Assembly: GCA_017446355.1 (NCBI GenBank) | Contig: JAFSQZ010000121.1 | Span: forward strand, 1-12,612 | Length of the DNA: 12,612 nucleotides | Direction: 5' to 3' | Origin: Neisseriaceae bacterium | GTDB taxonomy: Bacteria; Pseudomonadota; Gammaproteobacteria; Burkholderiales; Neisseriaceae | Shown: positions 7,183 through 12,605 of the stretch, piece after piece | Numbering within the stretch: position 1 is the stretch's first letter | How the letters are laid out: each line of letters opens with the position of its first letter | Made by a program: the position numbers and the translations under genes | The notes under the pieces: model-generated | The model's database searches: none | Told to the model about the DNA's origin: nothing | What the model saw: the letters and a program-made list of their open reading frames with translations, nothing else

Positions 7183-7947
7183 TTAATCTTGATAATCTAC
7201 CACCAAAGGCGCGTGGTCGGAAAATTTAACATCTTTATAAATATGTGCGCTTTTGGCTTTGGCGGCAAGCGATGGTGAAAGCATTTGGTAATCAATGCGC
7301 CAACCAACGTCTTTGGCATACGCTTGTCCGCGATTGCTCCACCAAGTGTAACCAGCTTGTTCGGGATAGAGTGTGCGCCATATGTCTATCCAGCCTGAAT
7401 CAATGACTTTGCTGACCCAAGCGCGTTCTTCGGGCAGAAAACCTGAATTTTTTTGGTTACTTTTCCAGTTTTTAATGTCAATATTTTGGTGGGCAATGTT
7501 CCAATCGCCACAAACAACGATTTCACGGTTTTCAGCCAGCATTTGTTGTAACACAGGGAAAAAAGCGTCTAAAAAGGCGTATTTAAAATCTTGGCGTTCT
7601 GGTGCGCTGGTGCCGCTGGGTAAATATAAAGACACAACGCTTAATTGTTCAAAATCGGCGCGAACAAAACGTCCTTCGTTATCAAACGTTTCTATGCCTA
7701 AACCGATTTGCACGTTATTGGGTTTTTGTTTACTGTAAATCGCGACACCGCTGTAACCGCGTTTTTGTGCGCAATGCCAAACGCCGTGCATACCGTGTGG
7801 CGATTTCATCGTTTCGTCCAAATCGTTTTCTTGGGCTTTTAGTTCTTGTATGCACACAATATCTGCGTTTGATTGGGCAATATAATCGTAAAAACCTTTT
7901 TTATAGGCGGAACGTATGCCGTTAACATTTGCCGAAATAATGCGCAT
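7183..7947 (-). CDS. Exonuclease III family AP endonuclease, APE1/NApe-like
   Basis: A 254-residue Mg-dependent enzyme of the exonuclease/endonuclease/phosphatase fold, acting in base-excision repair at abasic sites. Motifs are NVNGIRS (7-13), Glu35 (IQELK), Tyr108 in LYLPSG, Asp148 and Asn150 (CGDWNIAH), Asp219 (RIDY), and Asp244/His245 (SDHAP). The stretch WNIAH...NQKNSGFLPEER and DVGWRIDY is closer to human APE1 (LNVAH...NKKNAGF; NVGWRLDY) than to E. coli XthA. This fits the NApe class of Neisseria, which has two paralogues, NApe and NExo; a second copy may exist outside the window. Annotation pipelines usually name it xth or exoA. The start is ATG at 7947 with AAAGG upstream. It is divergent from pyrE, 118 bases apart. 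Confidence 0.93.
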   Translation of the reverse strand: MRIISANVNGIRSAYKKGFYDYIAQSNADIVCIQELKAQENDLDETMKSPHGMHGVWHCAQKRGYSGVAIYSKQKPNNVQIGLGIETFDNEGRFVRADFEQLSVVSLYLPSGTSAPERQDFKYAFLDAFFPVLQQMLAENREIVVCGDWNIAHQNIDIKNWKSNQKNSGFLPEERAWVSKVIDSGWIDIWRTLYPEQAGYTWWSNRGQAYAKDVGWRIDYQMLSPSLAAKAKSAHIYKDVKFSDHAPLVVDYQD

Positions 7948-7991
7948 TTTCTATACCTTTAATCTTTGTTAAAATGGCGCATTCTAACATT

Positions 7992-8044
7992 TTCAGGCAG
8001 CCTGAATCGTTAAAATCATTAAATCCACTCAATTGCTGCCTGAA
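7992..8044. repeat. Uptake sequence plus degenerate copy in the divergent xth/pyrE region
   Basis: TTCAGGCAGCCTGAA at 7992-8006 is a full palindromic copy. TTGCTGCCTGAA at 8033-8044 matches the simDUS at 10 of 12 bases. They sit in the only intergenic space available for the promoters of both divergent genes. I see no convincing -35/-10 pair in it. Confidence 0.8.
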
Positions 8045-8065
8045 TGGGTTGACAAGGATAAAAAT

Positions 8066-8713
8066 ATGAGCGATTTTCGTCAGGATTTTTTGCGTTTTGC
8101 GTTGCAACAAAACGTGTTGAAATTTGGGGAATTCACAACCAAAGCAGGGCGACAATCGCCTTATTTTTTCAACGCAGGTTTGTTTAACGATGGTGCGTCT
8201 ACTTTGCAGTTGGCAAAATTTTACGCCGAAGCCATTTTAACCAGCAATGTTCAATTTGATATGTTGTTCGGTCCTGCATACAAAGGCATTATTTTGGCTG
8301 CGGCAACAGCGATGATGCTGGCTGAAAAAGGTGTTAATGTACCGTTTGCGTATAACCGCAAAGAAGCCAAAGATCATGGCGAAGGCGGTGTGTTGGTGGG
8401 TGCGCCATTGCAAGGACGCGTATTGATTATTGACGATGTGATTTCTGCGGGAACATCTGTGCGCGAAAGTGTGGCGTTAATCCAAAAAGAAGGCGCAACG
8501 CCTGCTGCGGTTGCCATTGCATTAGACAGAATGGAAAAAGGCACAGGCGAATTGTCGGCAGTACAAGAAGTGCAACAACAATATCATTTGCCCGTTGTTT
8601 CCATTGCTAATTTAAACGATTTATTTGCTTTGCTGGAACAAGAACAATGTCCTGAATTAACGACTTATTTGACACCGCTTACCGCTTATCGCGAGCGTTA
8701 TGGCGTGGCGTAA
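8066..8713 (+). CDS. pyrE: Orotate phosphoribosyltransferase
   Basis: A 215-residue cytosolic enzyme that joins orotate to PRPP to give orotidine 5'-monophosphate, the fifth step of de novo pyrimidine synthesis. The orotate-binding N-terminal part is FGEFTTKAGRQSPYFFNAGLF (20-40). The catalytic flexible loop is YNRKEAKDHGEGG (96-108), and the PRPP-binding motif is VLIIDDVISAGTS (119-131). Each is nearly identical to E. coli PyrE, and the length is normal. The start is ATG at 8066 (MSDFRQDF), with AAGGA seven bases upstream. An upstream in-frame TTG at 8033 lies within an uptake-like sequence and has no ribosome site. The gene is monocistronic here: a full uptake-sequence hairpin (8722-8736) lies nine bases after the stop, then repeats. 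There is no clear attenuator of the E. coli pyrE type. Confidence 0.97.
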   Translation: MSDFRQDFLRFALQQNVLKFGEFTTKAGRQSPYFFNAGLFNDGASTLQLAKFYAEAILTSNVQFDMLFGPAYKGIILAAATAMMLAEKGVNVPFAYNRKEAKDHGEGGVLVGAPLQGRVLIIDDVISAGTSVRESVALIQKEGATPAAVAIALDRMEKGTGELSAVQEVQQQYHLPVVSIANLNDLFALLEQEQCPELTTYLTPLTAYRERYGVA

Positions 8714-8721
8714 TAAACTTT

Positions 8722-8736
8722 TTCAGGCAGCCTGAA
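8722..8736. repeat. DNA uptake sequence after pyrE
   Basis: TTCAGGCAGCCTGAA with extra flanking T/A pairing (CTTT before, AAAG after), so the transcript could form a hairpin. No U-tract follows, so it is at best a weak terminator. Confidence 0.88.
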
Positions 8737-8750
8737 AGAATGATTAAACT

Positions 8751-8857
8751 GTTATTGCGAAGTTTGCGAAAGTAACGTGGCAACCTTCTAGCCATAAGGG
8801 AATACTTTAAATAAGGGATTATTACAGTTTTAATGCTGTTAAGACTTCGTAATGACG
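8751..8857 (-). repeat. Degenerate inverted REP-like dimer (BIME-like), copy 1
   Basis: Two REP-like heads face each other. One is on the plus strand (8751-8788, ATTGCGAAGTTTGCGAAAG...GTGGCAACC). The other is on the minus strand (8815-8857, CGTCATTACGAAGTCTTAAC...GTAATAATCCC). Read on the minus strand, the whole block aligns almost end to end with 12494-12605, including the AT-rich spacer TTATTTAAAG. The inner stems are partly decayed (for example AGTCTTAAC against ATTAAAACT), so this is an older or inactive copy. Confidence 0.8.
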
Positions 8858-8870
8858 CAGTTTGTAAGTT

Positions 8871-8927
8871 TTCAGGCTGCCTGAAAACGTTTAAATAATC
8901 ATCATTATTGCGAAAAAATACTTTTAA
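8871..8927. repeat. Uptake sequence plus conserved 40-bp flank, repeated at 12376-12429
   Basis: A palindromic uptake sequence (8871-8885) is followed by TTTAAATAATCATCATTATT and a tail ending AAAAATACTTTTAA. The reverse complement of 12376-12429 matches 49 of 54 aligned bases. It forms the outer part of the same dispersed repeat family as the REP-like dimers. It is non-coding. Confidence 0.8.
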
Positions 8928-8965
8928 ATCAGTAGATTGATGTGGTTTACTTTTGAAACGTGCCA

Positions 8966-8997
8966 AACAAAAATATGTTTACGCATCAATTTTTGTT
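8966..8997 (-). terminator. Possible AT-only hairpin overlapping the Sel1-protein stop codon
   Basis: AACAAAAAT and ATTTTTGTT form a perfect 9-bp stem around a 14-base loop. On the minus strand the 3' arm is T-rich. The stem has only one G-C pair and overlaps the last codons of the gene, so termination efficiency is doubtful. Confidence 0.3.
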
Positions 8998-9552
8998 AAT
9001 CTCTTCTAAATAAGTACACGCTTTGGTGTCATTTGCGTTACAAGCTTGTTGGTAATATTTCTTTGCTTGTGTGTAACTTTGTTCTACGCCTTTACCTTCT
9101 TCATACATAATGCCTATCTGCGTTAATCCATTAGAATCGCCGTTATCAATGGCTTGTTGAAAGTATTTTTTCGCTTGTGTGAAATCTTGTTCTACACCAT
9201 ATCCTTTGTAGTACATGTGCCCCAACCAAAGAAAAGCATTGGTATGATTTTGTTGTGCGGCTTTTTCAAACCAATATTTGGCTTGCGTGTAATCTTGTGG
9301 TACGCCTCGTCCTTTGTAATACGCAATGCCCAAAGCATTTTGCGCGTGTCTTTGTCCACGTTTGGCATCTAATTCATAAAACTCTTTTGCTGTGGCATAG
9401 CTCTGATTATTCTCATAAAATTTAGCAACGCCATAACATAAACCTGGTCGTTTCCCAAAAGAACAACCTACTTTTTGTCCTGTTTTGGTAAAAAACACCC
9501 AAGCCAATACGCATACAATGACAGCAATCCAAATTTTCTTTTTTTGTTCCAT
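8986..9552 (-). CDS. Membrane-anchored Sel1-like repeat (SLR/TPR-like) protein
   Basis: 188 residues. A basic start (MEQKKK) and one hydrophobic segment (about 7-22, IWIAVIVCVLAWVFF) suggest an N-terminal membrane anchor with the rest periplasmic. Three clear 36-residue Sel1-like repeats follow (about 73-106, 107-142 and 143-178), with the pattern LGxxYYKGxGVxQDYTQAKKYFQQA. A degenerate first repeat lies at about 37-70. The DNA shows the same 108-bp period: GCTTG-(T/C)GTGTAA-like segments start near 9065, 9173 and 9281. Two Cys pairs (30/39 and 171/179) could form disulfides, as in Helicobacter Cys-rich Sel1 proteins. Such solenoids usually mediate protein-protein contact; no partner can be named. 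The start is ATG at 9552 with only a weak GGAAT site. Repeats flank it on the left. Confidence 0.85.
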   Translation of the reverse strand: MEQKKKIWIAVIVCVLAWVFFTKTGQKVGCSFGKRPGLCYGVAKFYENNQSYATAKEFYELDAKRGQRHAQNALGIAYYKGRGVPQDYTQAKYWFEKAAQQNHTNAFLWLGHMYYKGYGVEQDFTQAKKYFQQAIDNGDSNGLTQIGIMYEEGKGVEQSYTQAKKYYQQACNANDTKACTYLEEINKN

Positions 9553-9600
9553 AAGTTTATTTTATTCCAGTGGTTTCAATATGTATCCTTTTTGATTGTT

Positions 9601-9629
9601 ATTATACAATGTTTTAACCTTTATAAAAA
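9601..9629 (-). promoter_or_regulatory. Probable sigma-70 promoter of the Sel1-repeat gene
   Basis: On the minus strand a perfect TATAAT (9601-9606) lies 17 bases after TTTTTA, a poor -35. Transcription would start near 9594, giving a ~40-base leader before the ATG at 9552. Confidence 0.5.
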
Positions 9630-9669
9630 AATCTAAACAGAGCATTAAATTTTCATTAACCATATTAAA

Positions 9670-9704
9670 AAATATTGACAATATTTAACAACTTAAATTA
9701 AAAA
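9670..9704 (+). promoter_or_regulatory. Sigma-70 promoter of the dicarboxylate transporter, with a palindrome on its -35 box
   Basis: A consensus TTGACA (9675-9680) is followed after 18 bases by TAAAAT (9699-9704, 5 of 6). The -35 box lies inside a perfect 17-base palindrome, AAATATTGACAATATTT (9670-9686), the right place for a repressor to block polymerase. The start site would be near 9711, leaving a ~240-base leader. Confidence 0.6.
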
Positions 9705-9710
9705 TAAAGT

Positions 9711-9952
9711 ACAATTTGCCGTTTCGTGGGTTTTTAAAAATTCATTAAAAAATACTTGTGGTTAAGCAAAGCAGAACACAATTTTGTTGTTGCTTTAATG
9801 ATGTTTCCAACCCATTAGGTTGTGAGTAACGGATTCAGGTGTTTTTGAATTTTGAAAAACAATATTTAATTAAGTAAAACACTATTACAAACAACAATCA
9901 TATACATAGTGATTGTTTGAGATGGATTTTATTCGTTTTAGTAGGAGGTTCT
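9711..9952 (+). promoter_or_regulatory. Long untranslated leader of the transporter gene, no known riboswitch recognised
   Basis: About 240 bases between the inferred transcription start and the ATG at 9953. Short hairpins are visible: TGTTTTT/AAAAACA (9840-9861), CAACC/GGTTG near 9810-9824, and an imperfect AAAGCA...TGCTTT pairing near 9768-9796. There is no long upstream ORF and no riboswitch family that I can name. It could be plain AT-rich spacer. Confidence 0.3.
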
Positions 9953-11485
9953 ATGCAAGAAAACCCTAACACTCCCGAAGAGTATATTACACCTTTGGAA
10001 GCAGAAGAAAAAGATAATCCGTTTCCGATACGCGGTTTGGTGATTATTGCGATTGCTGCTGTGGTGTCTTTTGTTTTTTATCAACTTTTAAGCGGTTGGC
10101 TGCCTGATTCGGATATTGTTAACGCCAATACACGCAAAGGTTTAGCATTATTGTTATTCATTGCTACATTGTGGTTAACAGAAGCAGTGCATATTTCCAT
10201 TACTTCATTGTTGGTGCCTATTTCTGCCATTTTGATTGGTATTGGTAAAAATGAATATGTTAAAGATGAAGTAACCAATGAGCTTTTATCTATTGAAAAA
10301 GTTACCGCGCTAAACATTAAGGCAGCAATGGCACCTTTTGCTGACCCCATTATCTATACTTTCTTTGGTGGTTTTGCGATTGCAACTGCTTTGCATATCC
10401 AAAAATTGGATAAAAAAATCGCTATGAAATTGATTAGCCTTTCGGGTAACCGCTTGGGCTTGTCTGCTATTTTAATCTGTTTGGCAACTGCTGCATTGTC
10501 TATGTGGGTATCCAACACCGCAACCGCTGCAATGATGTTGCCATTGGCAATGGGGATTTTGGCCAATATTGATATGGAAAAAGACCGTAATACCGTTGTT
10601 TTTGTCTTGTTAGGTATTGCGTATTCTGCGTCTATTGGTGGTTTAGGTACTTTGGTCGGTTCTCCGCCAAATGGTATTGCAGCCAAAGCATTAGGCTATG
10701 AATTTGCTGATTGGATGAAAGTAGGCTTGCCTATTATGCTGATTCTCTTGCCTTTAATGTTGGCGTGTATGTATTTCGTTTTCCGTCCTAATTTATCACA
10801 GAAAATTGAAATCCAAGCAGAAAATATCCCTTGGAATCGCACACGTATTATGACCATTATTGTGTTTACTTGTGCTGCATTGTTATGGTGTTTTACCAAA
10901 CCATTAAATGAATATTTTAAAGCCAACGATATTGGCTTACGTTTATCTGATGCTTTTGTTGCGGTTTCAGCGGCGATTGCCATTGTTTCATTGGGTTTGG
11001 CAAAATGGAAAGACATTGCTGAAAATACAGAATGGGGTGTGTTGATTCTATTCGGTGGTGGTTTGTGTTTAAGTATGATTTTGGATAATTCAGGCGCGGC
11101 TTATGTGTTGGGTAAAACCTTTGCAGGTATGTTTGCAGGCATTCCTAATTGGGTATTGATGGTTTTGGTATCTATCTTCGTGATTGCGATTACCGAGTTT
11201 ACATCAAACACTGCGTCCGCTGCATTGTTAGTACCTGTATTCGGTGCGATTGCTGCGCAAATGGGCTTACCCAAAGAAACCTTGATTATCATCATCGGTA
11301 TCGGTGCTTCTTGTGCATTCGTGATGCCTGTTGCCACACCACCTAACGCTATTGTGTTTGGTACAGGACAAATCAAACAAATAGAAATGGTTAAATGCGG
11401 TTTGATTTTAGCGATTCTGTCTGCGGTGGTTTTGGGTACTTATATTTACTTTGCTTACCCAGCTGCACCAGTTGTTGCGCCATAA
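9953..11485 (+). CDS. SLC13/DASS family sodium-coupled di/tricarboxylate transporter
   Basis: 510 residues, inner-membrane, predicted to import C4-dicarboxylates (succinate, malate, fumarate) or citrate with sodium, on the VcINDY model. The protein is highly hydrophobic, with roughly eleven membrane segments starting near residue 27. The two family Ser-Asn-Thr motifs are present in inverted-repeat halves: SNT at 187-189 (WVSNTATAAMM) and 418-420 (TEFTSNTASAALLVP). They are paired with GSPPN (236-240) and TPPNA (462-466), which form the substrate and Na+ sites. The start chosen is ATG at 9953 (MQENPNTPEE), four bases after a perfect AGGAGG. The open frame to 9917 adds 12 residues overlapping that ribosome site and is rejected. 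A strong terminator follows. The substrate cannot be assigned from sequence alone. Confidence 0.93.
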   Translation: MQENPNTPEEYITPLEAEEKDNPFPIRGLVIIAIAAVVSFVFYQLLSGWLPDSDIVNANTRKGLALLLFIATLWLTEAVHISITSLLVPISAILIGIGKNEYVKDEVTNELLSIEKVTALNIKAAMAPFADPIIYTFFGGFAIATALHIQKLDKKIAMKLISLSGNRLGLSAILICLATAALSMWVSNTATAAMMLPLAMGILANIDMEKDRNTVVFVLLGIAYSASIGGLGTLVGSPPNGIAAKALGYEFADWMKVGLPIMLILLPLMLACMYFVFRPNLSQKIEIQAENIPWNRTRIMTIIVFTCAALLWCFTKPLNEYFKANDIGLRLSDAFVAVSAAIAIVSLGLAKWKDIAENTEWGVLILFGGGLCLSMILDNSGAAYVLGKTFAGMFAGIPNWVLMVLVSIFVIAITEFTSNTASAALLVPVFGAIAAQMGLPKETLIIIIGIGASCAFVMPVATPPNAIVFGTGQIKQIEMVKCGLILAILSAVVLGTYIYFAYPAAPVVAP

Positions 11486-11503
11486 AACAGACAACTGATA
11501 AAC

Positions 11504-11539
11504 AAAAACAGCCCATTAGATTTAATGGGCTGTTTTTTT
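11504..11539 (+). terminator. Strong intrinsic terminator of the transporter gene
   Basis: A perfect 15-bp stem, AAAAACAGCCCATTA / TAATGGGCTGTTTTT, with a four-base GATT loop and a continuing T run, 18 bases after the stop codon. Confidence 0.95.
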
Positions 11540-11543
11540 ATTT

Positions 11544-11558
11544 TTCAGGCAGCCTGAA
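11544..11558. repeat. DNA uptake sequence, palindromic form
   Basis: TTCAGGCAGCCTGAA directly after the T run of the transporter terminator, a frequent position for uptake sequences in this family. Confidence 0.9.
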
Positions 11559-11674
11559 TATTTATCAAACAAATTTAACCAATTATTAAAAGGAATTTCA
11601 TTTTATTAAAAAAAATTAAACTTTATTTGGTTATACTGTTCTTCGTTTGTAAACCCCATCACAGGAGAATAGCT

Positions 11675-12172
11675 ATGTTTTTTTCCACCAAAAAATTCAT
11701 CACAGCGACTTTAATTGGCGCAGTATCTTTAACCAGTTTATCGGCTTGTGTGGTATCTGATGATCCTTATGTGAATACGGTTGCCACTGCCGCTGCCACC
11801 ACAGGTGCAGTCAGTTTACTGTTGTATGCAATGAACGATGGTTATTACTACGATCAGCATTACAATCGTATGCCACACAATTATCGTCCACCACAAAACG
11901 TGCAAATTGTGCATGTAAACAATATTCACGAATATCGCAAAGCACACCCACGTCCCATTTCACAACAAAGAGTATATCCAGTATCTCAACACAAAAAACA
12001 GCCGTACCCACAATACAACTCACGATACAACACATCTCATCAACGAATATCGCCCCAAAGACCAGTTGTGTATCGGCAACAACGCCCAACACACACTTCT
12101 GCTATTTGGCAAAACAATACTCATCGCAATAATCACCACAATAATAATGCCAACCGCTTAATTGTTCGTTAA
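11675..12172 (+). CDS. Small lipoprotein, Tyr/His/Asn/Gln-rich, function unknown
   Basis: 165 residues. Lipoprotein signal: charged start MFFSTKKF, hydrophobic core ATLIGAVSLTS, lipobox LSAC with Cys25 as the lipidated residue. The residue after it is Val, not Asp, so Lol sorting to the outer membrane is expected. A short hydrophobic Ala/Thr stretch (about 34-48) follows. The remaining ~115 residues are low-complexity, rich in Tyr, His, Asn, Gln, Pro and Arg, and strongly basic, ending THRNNHHNNNANRLIVR. Eleven histidines hint at metal or polyanion binding, but no domain is recognised. The start is ATG at 11675 with AGGAGA seven bases upstream; the frame extends to a TTG at 11627 without a ribosome site. 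A TATACT box at 11632-11637 may be its -10, with no good -35. It lies between two terminators, so it is a single-gene unit. Confidence 0.8.
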   Translation: MFFSTKKFITATLIGAVSLTSLSACVVSDDPYVNTVATAAATTGAVSLLLYAMNDGYYYDQHYNRMPHNYRPPQNVQIVHVNNIHEYRKAHPRPISQQRVYPVSQHKKQPYPQYNSRYNTSHQRISPQRPVVYRQQRPTHTSAIWQNNTHRNNHHNNNANRLIVR

Positions 12173-12175
12173 GAT

Positions 12176-12221
12176 AAAAACACCAATTTTGATACTCAAA
12201 CCAATCAGAATTGGTGTTTTT
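12176..12221 (+). terminator. Strong intrinsic terminator of the lipoprotein gene
   Basis: CACCAATTTTGAT pairs with ATCAGAATTGGTG (one T-G wobble) around a ten-base loop, flanked by AAAAA and TTTTT. It begins three bases after the stop codon. The T run merges into a degenerate uptake sequence. Confidence 0.93.
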
Positions 12222-12252
12222 GCTGCCTGAAACCTTAAACAAACACGTCATT
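12220..12252 (+). repeat. Degenerate uptake sequence joined to CTTAAACAAACACGTCATT, copy 1
   Basis: TTGCTGCCTGAA (10 of 12) runs into CTTAAACAAACACGTCATT (12234-12252), whose last seven bases begin a REP-like repeat. The same junction recurs at 12435-12453 and 12481-12500. Confidence 0.7.
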
Positions 12253-12287
12253 GCGAAGTCTTACGAAGTAAGACTGTAGCAATCTCC
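12246..12287 (+). repeat. REP-like hairpin repeat A
   Basis: CGTCATTGCGA, then an inner stem AGTCTTAC-gaa-GTAAGACT (12257-12275), then GTAGCAATCTCC. The outer ATTGC/GCAAT also pair. An AT-rich spacer (TTATTTAAAGTGTTTTC) and a lone tail (GTAACAATCTCC, 12308-12319) follow. Confidence 0.85.
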
Positions 12288-12329
12288 TTATTTAAAGTGT
12301 TTTCTTTGTAACAATCTCCCAAAAACCAC

Positions 12330-12371
12330 CGTCATTGCGAGCATTAACAAAGTTAATGCGTGGCAATCTCC
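12330..12371 (+). repeat. REP-like hairpin repeat B
   Basis: CGTCATTGCGA, then inner stem GCATTAAC-aaa-GTTAATGC (12341-12359), then GTGGCAATCTCC. The stem sequence differs from repeat A but pairs perfectly. Confidence 0.85.
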
Positions 12372-12375
12372 TAAT

Positions 12376-12429
12376 TTAAAAGTATTTTTCCACAATAACG
12401 ATGATTATTTAAACCCTTTCAGGCAGCCT
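12376..12429 (-). repeat. Conserved flank plus exact uptake sequence, second copy of 8871-8927
   Basis: Read on the minus strand it starts with AGGCTGCCTGAA (12418-12429) and continues through TTTAAATAATCATCGTTATT to AAAAATACTTTTAA. It matches the other copy at 49 of 54 bases. The uptake sequence is not palindromic here, because TTAA follows. Confidence 0.85.
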
Positions 12430-12434
12430 TAAAT

Positions 12435-12478
12435 CTTAAACAAACACGTCATTAAATCAATCTTTCAGGCAGCCTGAA
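12435..12478 (+). repeat. Truncated REP head (copy 2 of the CTTAAACAAA junction) and palindromic uptake sequence
   Basis: CTTAAACAAACACGTCATT (12435-12453) stops after the first seven REP bases and runs into AAATCAATC. A full TTCAGGCAGCCTGAA follows at 12464-12478. Confidence 0.75.
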
Positions 12479-12493
12479 ACCTTAAACAAACCA

Positions 12494-12605
12494 CGTCATT
12501 ACGAAGTCTTAACGAAGTTAAGACTGTAGTAATCCCCTTATTTAAAGGGTTCTCTTTATGATTAGGAGATTGCCACAGTTTGCTTTCGCAAACTTCGCAA
12601 TGACG
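12494..12605 (+). repeat. Inverted REP-like dimer (BIME-like), copy 2, well preserved
   Basis: Head C on the plus strand (12494-12537): CGTCATTACGA, stem AGTCTTAAC-gaa-GTTAAGACT, GTAGTAATCCCC. Head D on the minus strand (12565-12605): CGTCATTGCGA, stem AGTTTGC-gaaa-GCAAACT, GTGGCAATCTCC. They face each other across TTATTTAAAGGGTTCTC. Head C has ATTAC/GTAAT where the others have ATTGC/GCAAT, a paired change that keeps the outer stem. The window ends seven bases later. Confidence 0.87.

Noticed and set aside
7022..7183. A 54-codon N-terminal extension of orn
   Set aside because: The extension is not Orn-like and begins at the stop of the neighbouring gene. The ATG at 7021 has a good AGGAAA site and gives the normal family length.
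8033..8065. Earlier TTG start for pyrE
   Set aside because: It lies inside a degenerate uptake sequence and has no ribosome site. AAGGA precedes the ATG at 8066 at proper spacing.
9917..9952. Earlier ATG for the SLC13 transporter
   Set aside because: The extra 12 codons contain the AGGAGG ribosome site that serves the ATG at 9953.
10081..11376. Several antisense open frames opposite the transporter gene
   Set aside because: They mirror the hydrophobic codon pattern of the sense gene, lack ribosome sites and resemble no family.
12246..12605. CRISPR array
   Set aside because: The repeats are internally palindromic, vary in sequence, face both directions and lack regular unique spacers. They fit REP-like elements.
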